A stretch of 64,000 nt of DNA from Burkholderiales bacterium (GCA_016000265.1 JAECRL010000003.1:186001-250000), one strand, 5' to 3'. Counted from the first letter of the stretch, positions 35,835 through 44,491 are shown. A program made the numbers and translations. The notes: generated from the letters alone by a model not told the origin.

Positions 35835-36644
35835 ATGACCGAGCGAGACTTGCTGGCCGAAGCCAGCCGAGCCGACCCCGAGCGCCGCTTCGGCGGCCTG
35901 CGTCGGCTGCATGGTGAAGCCGGGTACACGCGCCTGCGTGCCGCCCGCATCGCCATCGTCGGTGTCGGGGGCGTGGGCTCGTGGACGGCGGAGGCCCTGG
36001 CGCGCAGCGGCGTCGCCGAGCTCACCCTGATCGACCTCGACCACATCGCCGAGTCCAACATCAACCGGCAGGTTCATGCCCTGGAGACCACGCTGGGCCA
36101 GGCGAAGGTGCAGGCGCTCAAAGACCGCATCGCCCTGATTCACCCAGGTGGCGTCGTGCACACCGTGGAGGAATTCGTCGACGAGGCCAACGTGAGCACG
36201 CTGTTGCAGGCCTCGGCGCTCGATGGCGTGATCGACTGCTGCGATCAGGTGCGTGCCAAGGCGGCGCTGGCGGCCTTGGCCTTGCAGCACCAGCTGCCCC
36301 TGGTGTGCGTGGGCGCCGCGGGCGGCAAGGTTCAGCCGCATCGCGTCGAGGTGGCGGACCTGTCGGAGGTCACGCACGACCCTTTGCTGGCCAGCTTGCG
36401 TCAGCGCCTGAGGCAGCGCCATGGTGGTGTGCGCCGAGGCGCCATGGGCGTGTCGTGCGTGTTCTCGCGCGAGGCCGTTCGCCCGCCGCAAGACCGCTGC
36501 GACGTGCCCGAGCCCGGCTCCGGTGAGGGCGGCCAGGGGGACGGCAGCCTGAACTGCGCGGGCTACGGCTCCAGCGTCACGGTCACGGCCACCTTCGGCA
36601 TGGTGGCCGCCGCCAGCTTGCTTGAACAGGTGTTGCGTGCGTGA
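35835..36644 (+). CDS. tcdA: tRNA threonylcarbamoyladenosine dehydratase TcdA
   Basis: A 269-residue E1-like protein that cyclises t6A37 of tRNA to ct6A in an ATP-dependent way. The nucleotide loop is VGVGGVGSWTAEALARSG, followed by LIDLDHIAESNINRQ and the Cys-rich VIDCCDQVRAK. A late NCAGYGSSV segment is typical of TcdA. It sits seven bases after cpoB and just before two tRNA-Lys genes; the tRNA proximity is probably incidental. Confidence 0.95.
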   Translation: MTERDLLAEASRADPERRFGGLRRLHGEAGYTRLRAARIAIVGVGGVGSWTAEALARSGVAELTLIDLDHIAESNINRQVHALETTLGQAKVQALKDRIALIHPGGVVHTVEEFVDEANVSTLLQASALDGVIDCCDQVRAKAALAALALQHQLPLVCVGAAGGKVQPHRVEVADLSEVTHDPLLASLRQRLRQRHGGVRRGAMGVSCVFSREAVRPPQDRCDVPEPGSGEGGQGDGSLNCAGYGSSVTVTATFGMVAAASLLEQVLRA

Positions 36645-36685
36645 CAGTTCGCCGCGCTTTCGTGCGCACAGTTTGAATCCTGCGC

Positions 36686-36691
36686 TATAAT
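36686..36691 (+). promoter_or_regulatory. -10 box of tRNA-Lys(UUU)
   Basis: A perfect TATAAT lies 15 bases before the tRNA 5' end. No clear -35 hexamer is at the right distance. Confidence 0.5.
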
Positions 36692-36706
36692 CGCAGGCTT
36701 TGCTGG

Positions 36707-36782
36707 GGGTCGATAGCTCAGTCGGTAGAGCAGCGGACTTTTAATCCGTTGGTCGCGAGTTCGAGTCTCGCTCGACCCACCA
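36707..36782 (+). tRNA. tRNA-Lys (anticodon UUU)
   Basis: A 76-base cloverleaf with CCA encoded. The acceptor pair is GGGTCGA/TCGACCC, the D arm is GCTC/GAGC, the anticodon arm is GCGGA/TCCGT with loop CTTTTAA (anticodon TTT), and the T arm is GCGAG/CTCGC around TTCGAGT. Confidence 0.97.
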
Positions 36783-36831
36783 AGGCTTCCTTCGTTCGCG
36801 AAGGGCGCATGTTGCAGGAAGGTGAAACTTC

Positions 36832-36861
36832 TGGACAACATCAAAAATATCGGTATATAAT
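36832..36861 (+). promoter_or_regulatory. promoter of tRNA-Lys(CUU)
   Basis: TGGACA (36832-36837) and TATAAT (36856-36861) are separated by 18 bases, and the -10 ends 48 bases before the tRNA. It lies in the 127-base space between the two tRNA genes, so the second gene has its own promoter. Confidence 0.65.
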
Positions 36862-36909
36862 CGAATTCTTCGCTGTTGATCGGTTCGCTGAGAGGCAAAA
36901 GAAGAAATC

Positions 36910-36985
36910 GGGCTCTTAGCTCAGTTGGTAGAGCAGCGGACTCTTAATCCGTTGGTCGAGTGTTCGAGTCACTCAGGGCCCACCA
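36910..36985 (+). tRNA. tRNA-Lys (anticodon CUU)
   Basis: A 76-base cloverleaf with CCA encoded. The acceptor pair is GGGCTCT/AGGGCCC with one G-T pair, the anticodon loop is CTCTTAA (anticodon CTT), and the T arm is GAGTG/CACTC. The D and anticodon arms are almost identical to the UUU gene 200 bases upstream, while acceptor and T arms differ. Confidence 0.97.
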
Positions 36986-37015
36986 AAACAAAGCGAGGTG
37001 CTTTCAGCACCCAGC

Positions 37016-37044
37016 AAAAAAGCCACCCAGCCGGGTGGCTTTTT
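37016..37044 (+). terminator. intrinsic terminator after tRNA-Lys(CUU)
   Basis: An 8-bp stem, AGCCACCC (37021-37028) and GGGTGGCT (37033-37040), with loop AGCC, preceded by an A tract and followed by TTTT. The rest of the gap to 37262 (about 220 bases) shows no gene I can support. Confidence 0.92.
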
Positions 37045-37262
37045 CATTTTCTGCGCGCCAACTGCGAAGCCCCTCTCGATCCGCCTCTTGGAGTCCCTGC
37101 CTGTGAAGGCCGTGACCCAGATCACGCAAAAACCGCAACAGCACGACGGATCGGGTGTTTCTTCGCCCTCAGGTCGGCGGCGGTGTGGACGATATTCAGT
37201 CAACCCAGGTGGCCATTCGGCCCATCCGGTTGTGTCAAATCCATTTCCCCGAAAGGATCCCC

Positions 37263-37733
37263 ATGACTGCTGTGACCCGTCGCTTCGCGCTCGCCGCCCT
37301 CACCACCTTGGCCGCCGTGGCCTGGTCCCCCGCTGCCCTTGCTTCGGGCAACGCCACCAAGGAAGAGGCCATCGCGATGGTCAAGAAGGCCGTGGCCGCC
37401 TACAAGTCGCAGGGCAAGGACAAGTTGCTGGCCGACGTCAACAGCAAGAATGCAGCCTTCTTCGATCGCGACCTCTACGTCTACGTGGCCACGCTCGACG
37501 GCGTGGCCGTGGCCCATGCGGCCAACCCCAAGATGGTCGGCAAGAACCTGCTGGCCCTCAAGGACGCCGATGGCGTGCCCTTCGTTGAGTCGATCGTGTC
37601 GATCGGCAAGTCGGGCAAAACGGGCTGGGTCGACTACAAGTGGCCCAACCCCGTGACCAAGCAGATCGATGAGAAGACCACCTACGTCGAAGCCCACGAT
37701 GGCCTGGTGTTCTGCGCGGGCGTCTACCGCTGA
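37263..37733 (+). CDS. secreted stand-alone Cache-domain protein
   Basis: A 156-residue protein with a signal peptide ending at PAALAS. The rest is one small Cache domain (sCache_2-like): RDLYVYVATLDGVAVAHAAN, then GKNLLALKDADGVPFVESIV and GWVDYKWPNPVTKQIDEKTT. Cache domains usually form the periplasmic sensor of receptors and kinases; here the domain is alone and exported, with no anchor. The chemoreceptor gene follows 79 bases downstream, with a long dyad between them (arms CCCCGGC/GCCGGGG, 37756-37784). The protein may hand a small-molecule signal to a receptor; that is inference. ATG 37263 has GAAAGGAT just upstream. Confidence 0.88.
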   Translation: MTAVTRRFALAALTTLAAVAWSPAALASGNATKEEAIAMVKKAVAAYKSQGKDKLLADVNSKNAAFFDRDLYVYVATLDGVAVAHAANPKMVGKNLLALKDADGVPFVESIVSIGKSGKTGWVDYKWPNPVTKQIDEKTTYVEAHDGLVFCAGVYR

Positions 37734-37812
37734 CCCTGCGGTTTACGCCGTGATTCCCCGGCTGGTCGGGCCCGATGGCCGGGGCTCCCCTTGGGTTGTT
37801 TGAGGTTGCGAC

Positions 37813-39366
37813 ATGAACGTCCTATCGAACCTGCGCGTGGCGCAGCGCCTTGGCATCGGCTTCGGCCTGATGGCCGTCATCCTGCTGATTCTCTCGGGGG
37901 TGGGGCTCTACAACGCGCGTCACGTCAAGACCGTCCTGCAAGACGACTTGCTGACCGCGCAGGCGCGCCAGGACGTCATCGCGGAGATGACGGCCCTGAT
38001 GGCGCAGCAGGACATCTCGGTGCGCAACATCGGGCTGCTGGTGGATCCGGTGCTCATGCAGGCCTCTGCCAAGGAGGCGCGTGAAGCCGACAAGGCCCTC
38101 GACAAGGCGCTGGGCACCCTGCGCGCGATGGCGCTGGATGCCTTGGAGTCCGACCTGGTCGGGCAAATCGAGGCCCTGAACAAGCAGTCGCGTCCGCACA
38201 TGGAAGAGGCCATCGGCCTGGCCGTGTCTTTCCAGCCGGACGAAGCCGTGGGCGTGCTCAACAGCAAGCTGGAGGGGCCGTCCAAGCAACGCCGTGCGTT
38301 GCTGCGCCAACTCTCCGGTCACGCCCACGAGCGCCTGGCGGGGGCCTCGGCCGATCTCATGCGCGGCTCGGATCAGTCCAGTCAGCTGATGGTGGGCGCC
38401 ACGGCGCTGGGCCTGATGCTGGCCGTGGCCGCGGCCTGGGTGGTTTCTCGCTCCATCGTCGGCCCCTTGAAGTCCGTGGTGCAACTGGCCAATCGCGTGG
38501 CCGAGGGTGACTTGAGCACCCGCATCCAGACGCGCCGCAACGATGAGCTCGGTGAACTCGAGACGGCCATGGGCCGCATGGCCGACAGCCTGCGTTCGGT
38601 GATCGGCACCATGCGCAGCTCGGCCGAGTCGATCTTCACCGCGTCCACCGAGATCGCAGCGGGCAACCACGACCTCTCCAACCGAACCGAACAACAGGCC
38701 GCCTCGCTGCAGGAGACGGTCTCCACCGTGGCGACGATGACCGAGACCATCCGGCGCAACGCCGAGTCCGCGCGTCAGGCCAGCCAGCTGGCCGTGCAGG
38801 CCTCCACCATCGCCACGACGGGCGGGGCGCGGGTGTCGCAGGTGGTCAGCACCATGAACGACATCTCCCAGTCGTCGCGCAAGATCTCCGACATCGTCGG
38901 GGTCATCGATGGCATCGCCTTCCAGACCAACATCCTGGCCTTGAACGCCGCGGTGGAAGCCGCCCGCGCGGGTGAGCAGGGGCGTGGTTTCGCCGTCGTC
39001 GCCTCGGAGGTGCGCAGCCTGGCTCAGCGCTCGGCCACAGCGGCCCGCGAGATCAAGACGCTGATCATGTCCAACGTGGACAAGGTCGAGGCGGGCTCGC
39101 GCCTGGTCGATGACGCGGGCACCACCATGTCCGAGATCGTCGAGTCCAGCCAGCGCGTGGCGACCATCGTCTCCGAGATCACGCAGGCCACGGATGAGCA
39201 GGCGCATGGCCTGGAGCGCGTGAATCAGACCATCGGCAGCATCGACCACGTGACGCAGCAGAACGCGGCCCTGGTCGAGCAGGCGGCGGCGGCAGCCGGC
39301 AGCCTGCAGGAGCAAACGCGCAGCCTCAACGACGCGGTCAGCATCTTCAAGGTGCAGCCAGCTTGA
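37813..39366 (+). CDS. methyl-accepting chemotaxis protein (4HB-HAMP-MA)
   Basis: A 517-residue receptor of classical layout. Membrane helix 1 lies at residues about 12-32, a periplasmic four-helix-bundle sensor at 33-190, membrane helix 2 at about 192-212, and a HAMP domain (SRSIVGPLKSVVQLANRVAE) follows. The methyl-accepting domain has the canonical tip [20 protein letters not shown]. The C terminus lacks a CheR/CheB-docking pentapeptide. It is downstream of the secreted Cache gene. Confidence 0.96.
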   Translation: MNVLSNLRVAQRLGIGFGLMAVILLILSGVGLYNARHVKTVLQDDLLTAQARQDVIAEMTALMAQQDISVRNIGLLVDPVLMQASAKEAREADKALDKALGTLRAMALDALESDLVGQIEALNKQSRPHMEEAIGLAVSFQPDEAVGVLNSKLEGPSKQRRALLRQLSGHAHERLAGASADLMRGSDQSSQLMVGATALGLMLAVAAAWVVSRSIVGPLKSVVQLANRVAEGDLSTRIQTRRNDELGELETAMGRMADSLRSVIGTMRSSAESIFTASTEIAAGNHDLSNRTEQQAASLQETVSTVATMTETIRRNAESARQASQLAVQASTIATTGGARVSQVVSTMNDISQSSRKISDIVGVIDGIAFQTNILALNAAVEAARAGEQGRGFAVVASEVRSLAQRSATAAREIKTLIMSNVDKVEAGSRLVDDAGTTMSEIVESSQRVATIVSEITQATDEQAHGLERVNQTIGSIDHVTQQNAALVEQAAAAAGSLQEQTRSLNDAVSIFKVQPA

Positions 39367-39530
39367 CGTGAAGTCATCCGTTGGGCGCGTCATTTTTGGC
39401 CGCAAAACCGGGCAACAGCCGATGAACACGGGCTTGTGAGCCGTTTGCTTGATGCAAATGCGTGCCAAGTGCCTCGCCAGGCTGCACAATACGTTGCCCG
39501 AGATTTGCGGGTGCTTCCAGAAACTCATTC

Positions 39531-39887
39531 ATGAACAAGACTGATCTCATCCAGCGTTTGGCTGACCAGCATCAACTGTCCAAGGCCGAGGCTGGCCGCA
39601 TTCTGGACACGCTGCTCGACACCGTGGTGACCGCCGTCAAGAAGGGTGACTCCGTCACGGTGCCGGGCTTCGGTACCTTCAAGCAGCACGCGCGTGCCGC
39701 CCGCAATGGCGTGAACCCCAGCACCGGCGACAAGATCAAGATCCCCGCCGCCAAGCTGCCGAAGTTCACCCCCGGCGCCACGTTCAAAGCCGCGGTGGAC
39801 CCCAAGGCCGCTGCCCGCAAGGCTGGCAAGGCTGCTGCCGCCCCCGCCAAGAAAGCCGCCCCCGCCAAGAAGGCCAAGAAGGGCTGA
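39531..39887 (+). CDS. HU-family DNA-binding protein with basic C-terminal tail
   Basis: A 118-residue histone-like protein. Residues 1-92 are a normal HU fold: MNKTDLIQRLADQHQLSKAE, VTVPGFGTFKQHARAARNG with the DNA-binding arm, and NPSTGDKIKIPAAKLPKFTP. The final ~25 residues are an Ala/Lys/Pro tail of AAPAKKA type that ordinary HU (about 90 residues) lacks. Tails of this sort are frequent in Burkholderiales HU proteins and are expected to add non-specific DNA contacts. The ATG at 39531 gives the family N terminus. A strong terminator follows. Confidence 0.95.
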   Translation: MNKTDLIQRLADQHQLSKAEAGRILDTLLDTVVTAVKKGDSVTVPGFGTFKQHARAARNGVNPSTGDKIKIPAAKLPKFTPGATFKAAVDPKAAARKAGKAAAAPAKKAAPAKKAKKG

Positions 39888-39935
39888 GCCGGGTTGCCTG
39901 GCTTCAAGCCAGGTGCCCCTTGGGGCAAATCGCCA

Positions 39936-39972
39936 CGCGCAGTCGCCATGCAGGCGCTGCGCGTTTTCTTTT
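39936..39972 (+). terminator. intrinsic terminator of the HU gene
   Basis: The outer stem CGCGCAG/CTGCGCG and inner stem CGCC/GGCG have an ATGCA loop and one bulged T (39936-39963), followed by TTTTCTTTT. Two smaller dyads without T tracts precede it (39897-39913 and 39914-39927). Confidence 0.85.
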
Positions 39973-39984
39973 GCGGGCGCGATT

Positions 39985-40569
39985 TCAGGCCGCGGCTCGG
40001 TCGGCCTGATCGGGGTTCAGCCCGCGTCGCTTGCGTCGCTGCGCCATCTCGCGGCCCATGCCATGCAGGTCCCATTCGGCGATGCGGGCCTTGGCTTGGG
40101 GGTAAATCATCGACTCCTCCAGCGCGATGTGGTCCTGGTAGAGCGCCTGAAACACGGGCACCGCCAGGCGCAGGTGCTCCAGGTTGAACCAGTGGTAGCC
40201 CGCCGCGATGGACTCGAATTGCGGGGCCAGCTCCAGCCAGTCTTCCTCGATCCAGCCGTGGTCTTGCTGCAGTCGCAGCGTCAGCTCCATCAACTGCGCA
40301 TCGCCGCTGTTGATCATGGTCGGGAAAATGTGCCGCTCTTCATCGAGGTGGTGCTCGCGCGCCGTGCCCATGAAGAAGGAGAAGATGTTTCGCGCGGTCT
40401 CTTGCGCCTGGCCGTCGACGCCGTGCTGCTCCAGGTGGTCGAGCAGGTGCACCATCTGATGGAGTGCGGTGACGATCTGCTGGTGGCAGGCGTCCATCAC
40501 GTCGAAGGGCTGCAGCGGGCGCCCGCGGGGCGTCGGGAGGGCGTCGTTCGAGGGCTGTGGGGTGGTCAT
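39985..40569 (-). CDS. hemerythrin-like domain protein
   Basis: A 194-residue four-helix protein. Hemerythrin-type metal ligands are visible: the His of DVMDACHQQIV, the AREHHLDEERHIFP cluster (HHxxxExxH), the His of LQQDHGWIEE, and a final QDHIALEESMIYP. It probably binds a di-iron centre for oxygen, NO or iron handling. The C terminus (REMAQRRKRRG) is basic and specific to a betaproteobacterial subgroup. ATG 40569 is used. No operon partner is obvious; the next gene upstream starts 99 bases away on the same strand. Confidence 0.92.
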   Translation of the reverse strand: MTTPQPSNDALPTPRGRPLQPFDVMDACHQQIVTALHQMVHLLDHLEQHGVDGQAQETARNIFSFFMGTAREHHLDEERHIFPTMINSGDAQLMELTLRLQQDHGWIEEDWLELAPQFESIAAGYHWFNLEHLRLAVPVFQALYQDHIALEESMIYPQAKARIAEWDLHGMGREMAQRRKRRGLNPDQADRAAA

Positions 40570-40667
40570 GGCAGGCTCCAGTTCGCTCCGATGGAGCCGA
40601 TTCTGGACGCCTGCATCTGGCGTGACTTGCGCCACATCAAGGGCGATCTCGACGCGGCTGGCGCCGC

Positions 40668-41360
40668 TCAGGGGGCCGGCACGTAGGGGCGCGTCGAGAC
40701 CGGCTTGCTGCGAGGCTTGACCGCCACGTCGACGGTGATGGTGCCGAAGTCCAGCACGTTGAGCACCTCTTCGACGAAGTCGGGCAACTCCAGCCCGGTC
40801 ATGAACACGGCCTTGGCCTCGGGGGTCAGGAACAGCTTGTCCAGCACCTGCTTGGCCGTGATGCTCAAGGGGAAGCGGTACTTCAAGGCCAGGGCGGTTT
40901 GTTCGTTGAAGTCGAAGATGGGGGTTTTGGCGCGGCTGGCCTGGCCGGCTGGCTCGGCGTCGGCCAGCACCTTCTTGGTGTTGAAGTCGATGCGGAAGTT
41001 CGACAGGGTCAGGCGCTTCTTCTGCAGCGTGTCCTCGTTGACGCGGGTGAACTCGAGTGCGGAGCCGATGGCCGCCCCGCCCGAGATCTTGACCAGCTGC
41101 AGCGAGATGCTGGTCACGGGCAGGTTGAATGCGCCGTTGGTTTGCGCGACCGCGGTGGCGTTGCCCAGGGGCTTGACCTGGATGCCCACCAGCTCGAACG
41201 CGCCGAGGGCGTCCTCGGAGAAGGCTTGCACGGCGTTGGCTTGCAGCGCGTTGGTGGGGATGTTCAGCGTCAGCGACGCTTGAGCCGCCAGGGGGGCGGT
41301 CAGCACGACGGCACTCAGGGCCAGGGCACGGAAGGCGGGGAGCTGGAAAGGCTTCGTCAT
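40668..41360 (-). CDS. secreted hypothetical protein
   Basis: A 230-residue protein with a clear signal peptide (residues 1-28, cleavage near AAQA-SL). The mature part is rich in beta-strand patterns (LTLNIPTNALQANAVQAFSE, FELVGIQVKPLGNATAVA) and has no cysteine, no membrane anchor and no sorting signal. No family recognised. It stands alone behind a 355-base upstream region holding two direct repeats and a perfect dyad. Confidence 0.7.
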   Translation of the reverse strand: MTKPFQLPAFRALALSAVVLTAPLAAQASLTLNIPTNALQANAVQAFSEDALGAFELVGIQVKPLGNATAVAQTNGAFNLPVTSISLQLVKISGGAAIGSALEFTRVNEDTLQKKRLTLSNFRIDFNTKKVLADAEPAGQASRAKTPIFDFNEQTALALKYRFPLSITAKQVLDKLFLTPEAKAVFMTGLELPDFVEEVLNVLDFGTITVDVAVKPRSKPVSTRPYVPAP

Positions 41361-41715
41361 CTCGGGTCTCCTTGGTGGGTGGGGACGTGTCGTGCGCCGG
41401 ACATGGCGTGCGACCGAGATCAGCGTAGAGGGCGGCTGGAAATCAACCGAAAGGGGTTAACGCCAGCTTGTTTGCTCACGGGGAGGCAAAGCAAGGGAAA
41501 ACCTGATGAAGGCCGCTGGAAAGCGTGACAGGGTTAACGCGAAAAGCCGGGTTTCGCACGATCGTTCGATCGCTTTGCGGCAATGAAGCCGAGTGATGGC
41601 TTTATTTTTGACGCGGATGGCGGATTTTGACGGGAGTTGACGTCTTTGCCTCTCGCGTCAGGTGTGCGTCCTGCGCGTCGATCGGGGCAGCGGGTACCAC
41701 CCCTTTCGGGCTAGG
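41361..41715. other. intergenic region with repeated motif and palindrome
   Basis: There is no gene in these 355 bases. GGGTTAACGC occurs twice in the same orientation, at 41454-41463 and 41531-41540 (77 bases apart). A perfect dyad CGATCG-TT-CGATCG lies at 41559-41572. The region is upstream of the secreted hypothetical protein and downstream of the DUF1854 gene, so these could be regulatory sites for the former. AT content is higher than in neighbouring genes. Confidence 0.5.
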
Positions 41716-42180
41716 TCAGAGGAAGCGTTCGAGCAGCTTGCGCGAGTGGCGGTCCAGCGCCGCGACCTGCTGGATGCCGAACTGAAGGCCCTGCGCTGTG
41801 GCGATCAGCAGCCGGCCGTCGCCCAGGCGCCGGATGTCGTCTTCGGTTTTGAGCACGAAGGTGGTGGCGCCCCGGTCGGTGTCGACCGTCCAGGTGCTGG
41901 GTGTCGAGAAGGTGGAGACGTCGACGATGCGCAGCACCTGCGGCGTGAATTCGCGCACCGCCAGGTCCGCTTCGATCAGGCTGCGTTGCGTGTCGGGCAG
42001 GGCGCTCAGGCGCTCGATCCAGTGCAGTTCGTGGCCGTCGGCGCTGACCAGGGAGACGCCGTGATCGGGGGCGGCGATGGGGAAGGCGCGCACGGGCACC
42101 ACGCCCTCGTGCGTCACGCCGTCGGGAGTGGTCAGCACGAGGCGGCCGTGCGGGTCGCGGTGGAGTGGGAGGGGCGGCAT
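41716..42180 (-). CDS. cyanophycin-associated DUF1854 protein
   Basis: A 154-residue protein of the DUF1854 family, which in betaproteobacteria occurs next to cyanophycin synthetase genes and an ABC transporter. Family phrases are VVPVRAFPIAAPDHGVSLVS, GHELHWIERLSALPDTQRSL and EADLAVREFTPQVLRI. No signal peptide or membrane helix is visible. It starts 16 bases after the transporter gene on the same strand, so they are one operon. The function is unknown; a cytoplasmic partner of the transporter is the simplest idea. Confidence 0.85.
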   Translation of the reverse strand: MPPLPLHRDPHGRLVLTTPDGVTHEGVVPVRAFPIAAPDHGVSLVSADGHELHWIERLSALPDTQRSLIEADLAVREFTPQVLRIVDVSTFSTPSTWTVDTDRGATTFVLKTEDDIRRLGDGRLLIATAQGLQFGIQQVAALDRHSRKLLERFL

Positions 42181-42196
42181 GGTCGGGGCTCGGTGC

Positions 42197-44473
42197 TCAG
42201 GATGAGGCTGGGGGTTCGGCGTCCAGCAGGGCGTCCTGCTCGGCTTTGCGGGCCTGGGCTTCGTACAGGCGCCAGTACGCGCCCTGGCGGGCCATGAGCT
42301 CGTCGTGCGGGCCCACTTCCACGACCTGGCCCTTGTCCATCACCACCAGGCGGTCGGCCTTGCGCAAGGTGGACAGGCGGTGGGCGATGGCGATCGTGGT
42401 GCGGCCTTGCACGAGGTTGTCCAGCGCCTTCTGGATTTCCTTCTCCGTCTCGGTGTCCACGGCCGAGGTGGCCTCGTCCATGATCAGGATGCGGGGGTTG
42501 ATGAGCAGGGCGCGCGCGATGCTGATGCGCTGGCGCTCGCCGCCTGAGAGGCCCTGGCCTCGCTCGCCGACCAGCGAGTCGTAGCCGTGCGGCAGGCGCA
42601 GGATGAAGTCGTGCGCGTGGGCGGCGCGGGCGGCGGCGACGATCTCTTCGCGCGTGGCCTCGGGCTTGCCGTAGGCGATGTTCTCGGCAATCGTCCCGAA
42701 GAACAGGAAGGGCTCTTGCAGCACCAGGCCGATGTGGCGGCGGAAGTCCGCCACGGCGATGCGGCGGATGTCGACGCCGTCGACCCGGATGGCGCCGTCG
42801 GAGACGTCGTAGAAGCGGCAGATCAGGTTGACCAGCGTTGACTTGCCCGAGCCGGAATGGCCCACCAGGCCGATCATCTCGCCGGGGCGGATGTCCAGGC
42901 TCAGGCCGCGGATGACGGAGCGGCTGCCGTATCGGAAGCCGATGCCATCCATCTCGATGCGGCCTTCGAGTTGTGGCATGCGAACCGGGTTGACCGGGTC
43001 GGGCACGTTGGAGACGTGGTCGAGGATGTCGAAGATGCGCTTGGCGCCCGCCGCGGCCTTTTGCGTGACCGAGACGATGCGACTCATGGAGTCGAGTCTG
43101 CCGTAGAAGCGCCCGATGTAGGCGATGAAAGCGGTCAGCACGCCCACGGTGATGTCGTGGTGCGAGACCAGCCAGATGCCGAAGGCCCAGACCACCAGCA
43201 GGCCGATTTCGGTCAGCAGCGAAACGGTGGGCGTGAACAGCGACCAGGTCTTGTTGAGCTTGTCGTTGACCTCGAGGTTGTACTGGTTGGCCGCGCGAAA
43301 GCGGTTGGCCTCGCGCTGCTCCTGCGCGAAAGCCTTGACCACGCGGATGCCCGGGATGGTGTCGGCCAGCACGTTGGTGACCTCGCCCCAGACGCGGTCG
43401 ATCTTCTCGAAGCCGGTGCGCAGGCGGTCGCGCACGAGGTGGATCAGCCAGGCGATGAAGGGCAGGGGGATGAGCGTGACGGCGGCCAGCCAGGGGTTGA
43501 TGGACACGAGGATGACGGCCGTCATGGCGATCATCAGCACGTCGGTGGCGAAGTCGAGCGCGTGCAGCGACAGGAAGACGTTGATGCGGTCGGTCTCCGA
43601 GCCCACCCGGGTCATGAGGTCGCCGGTGCGCTTGGAGCCGAAGTAGTCCAGCGACAGGCGCATCAGGTGCTCGAAGGTGGTGGTGCGCAGGTCGGCGCCC
43701 ATGCGCTCGGAGACCAGGGCGAGCAGGTAGGTGCGTGCCCAGCCCAGCGCCCAGGCCAGCAGGGCGGAGGCCAGCAGCCCGCCCAGCAGCAGGTAGACCT
43801 TGTCGGTGTCGATGGCCTGGCCATTCTGGAAGGGGATCAGCACCTCGTCCATGAGCGGCATGGTGAGGTAGGGCGGCACCAGCGTGGCGGCGGTGGACGC
43901 CAGGGTCAGCGCGAAGCCGGCGGCCAAGCGGCCCTGGTAAGGACGGGCGAAGCGCCACAGGCGCAGCAGCACCCAGGTCGACGGCGGGGCCTGGCTTTCT
44001 CGGTGGCAGACGGGGCAGTCTTCGGCGTCGGGCGGCAGTTGTGCCTTGCAGGTGGGGCAGCGCGTGCTGTCGTCTTCGGGCTCGACCTCGCCCGTCGCCA
44101 GGGCGCGCTGGCGGGCTTCGAATTGCCCGACCAGGCGCAGCACTGGCGCGTGCAGGGCCAGGGTGAAGCGCCAGACGGCGAGCTGATTTTGCGCATCGTG
44201 CAAGCTCAGGGTGCCGATGCCGGCGTGATCGTGGTGCCTCAGCGTCAACGCGGCGCCAATGGGCCAGTGCCGCCACTCGCCCGAGCGGGCGTCGCGGGTC
44301 ATCAAGCGGCGGTCCGTGAGCACCAGCGGGGCGCTGGCGAAACGAAGTTGGGCGTCGAGGTCAACCTCCAGCCGACCCAGAACGTTCTCTCCTGCAACCA
44401 GCGGCAAATCGGCGCTGGCCTTGTCTTGTTCGGCCTGATGCCCGGTGGCATGGGCGGGATGATGATGGTGCAT
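42197..44473 (-). CDS. cyanophycin-associated ABC transporter (fused membrane and ATPase domains)
   Basis: A 758-residue half-transporter with an unusual N terminus. Residues 1-135 are a soluble domain resembling a PH-like DUF ([20 protein letters not shown]); a zinc ribbon C-x2-C-x10-C-x2-C follows at about residues 138-155. Six membrane helices lie at about 170-450, then the ATPase: Walker [11 protein letters not shown], signature LSGGERQR, Walker [13 protein letters not shown]. It is an exporter-type (ABCB/MsbA-like) protein and probably dimerises. The His-rich start [12 protein letters not shown] is notable. The gene diverges from the synthetase genes across two dyads. Confidence 0.92.
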   Translation of the reverse strand: MHHHHPAHATGHQAEQDKASADLPLVAGENVLGRLEVDLDAQLRFASAPLVLTDRRLMTRDARSGEWRHWPIGAALTLRHHDHAGIGTLSLHDAQNQLAVWRFTLALHAPVLRLVGQFEARQRALATGEVEPEDDSTRCPTCKAQLPPDAEDCPVCHRESQAPPSTWVLLRLWRFARPYQGRLAAGFALTLASTAATLVPPYLTMPLMDEVLIPFQNGQAIDTDKVYLLLGGLLASALLAWALGWARTYLLALVSERMGADLRTTTFEHLMRLSLDYFGSKRTGDLMTRVGSETDRINVFLSLHALDFATDVLMIAMTAVILVSINPWLAAVTLIPLPFIAWLIHLVRDRLRTGFEKIDRVWGEVTNVLADTIPGIRVVKAFAQEQREANRFRAANQYNLEVNDKLNKTWSLFTPTVSLLTEIGLLVVWAFGIWLVSHHDITVGVLTAFIAYIGRFYGRLDSMSRIVSVTQKAAAGAKRIFDILDHVSNVPDPVNPVRMPQLEGRIEMDGIGFRYGSRSVIRGLSLDIRPGEMIGLVGHSGSGKSTLVNLICRFYDVSDGAIRVDGVDIRRIAVADFRRHIGLVLQEPFLFFGTIAENIAYGKPEATREEIVAAARAAHAHDFILRLPHGYDSLVGERGQGLSGGERQRISIARALLINPRILIMDEATSAVDTETEKEIQKALDNLVQGRTTIAIAHRLSTLRKADRLVVMDKGQVVEVGPHDELMARQGAYWRLYEAQARKAEQDALLDAEPPASS

Positions 44474-44491
44474 GGTGTGTCTGAGCCCGAC

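Noticed and set aside
36700..37262. Possible integration site at the tRNA-Lys pair
   Set aside because: No integrase, no duplicated tRNA 3' end and no foreign-looking composition next to the tRNAs; housekeeping genes lie on both sides.
39897..39927. Two adjacent dyads after the HU gene as its terminator
   Set aside because: Neither is followed by T residues; a stronger hairpin with TTTTCTTTT lies just downstream at 39936-39972.
42132..44276. Long minus-strand frame of about 710 codons inside the ABC transporter gene
   Set aside because: It is a shifted frame of the transporter; the protein is Arg/Pro/His-rich without motifs, while the other frame has Walker A, B and signature motifs.
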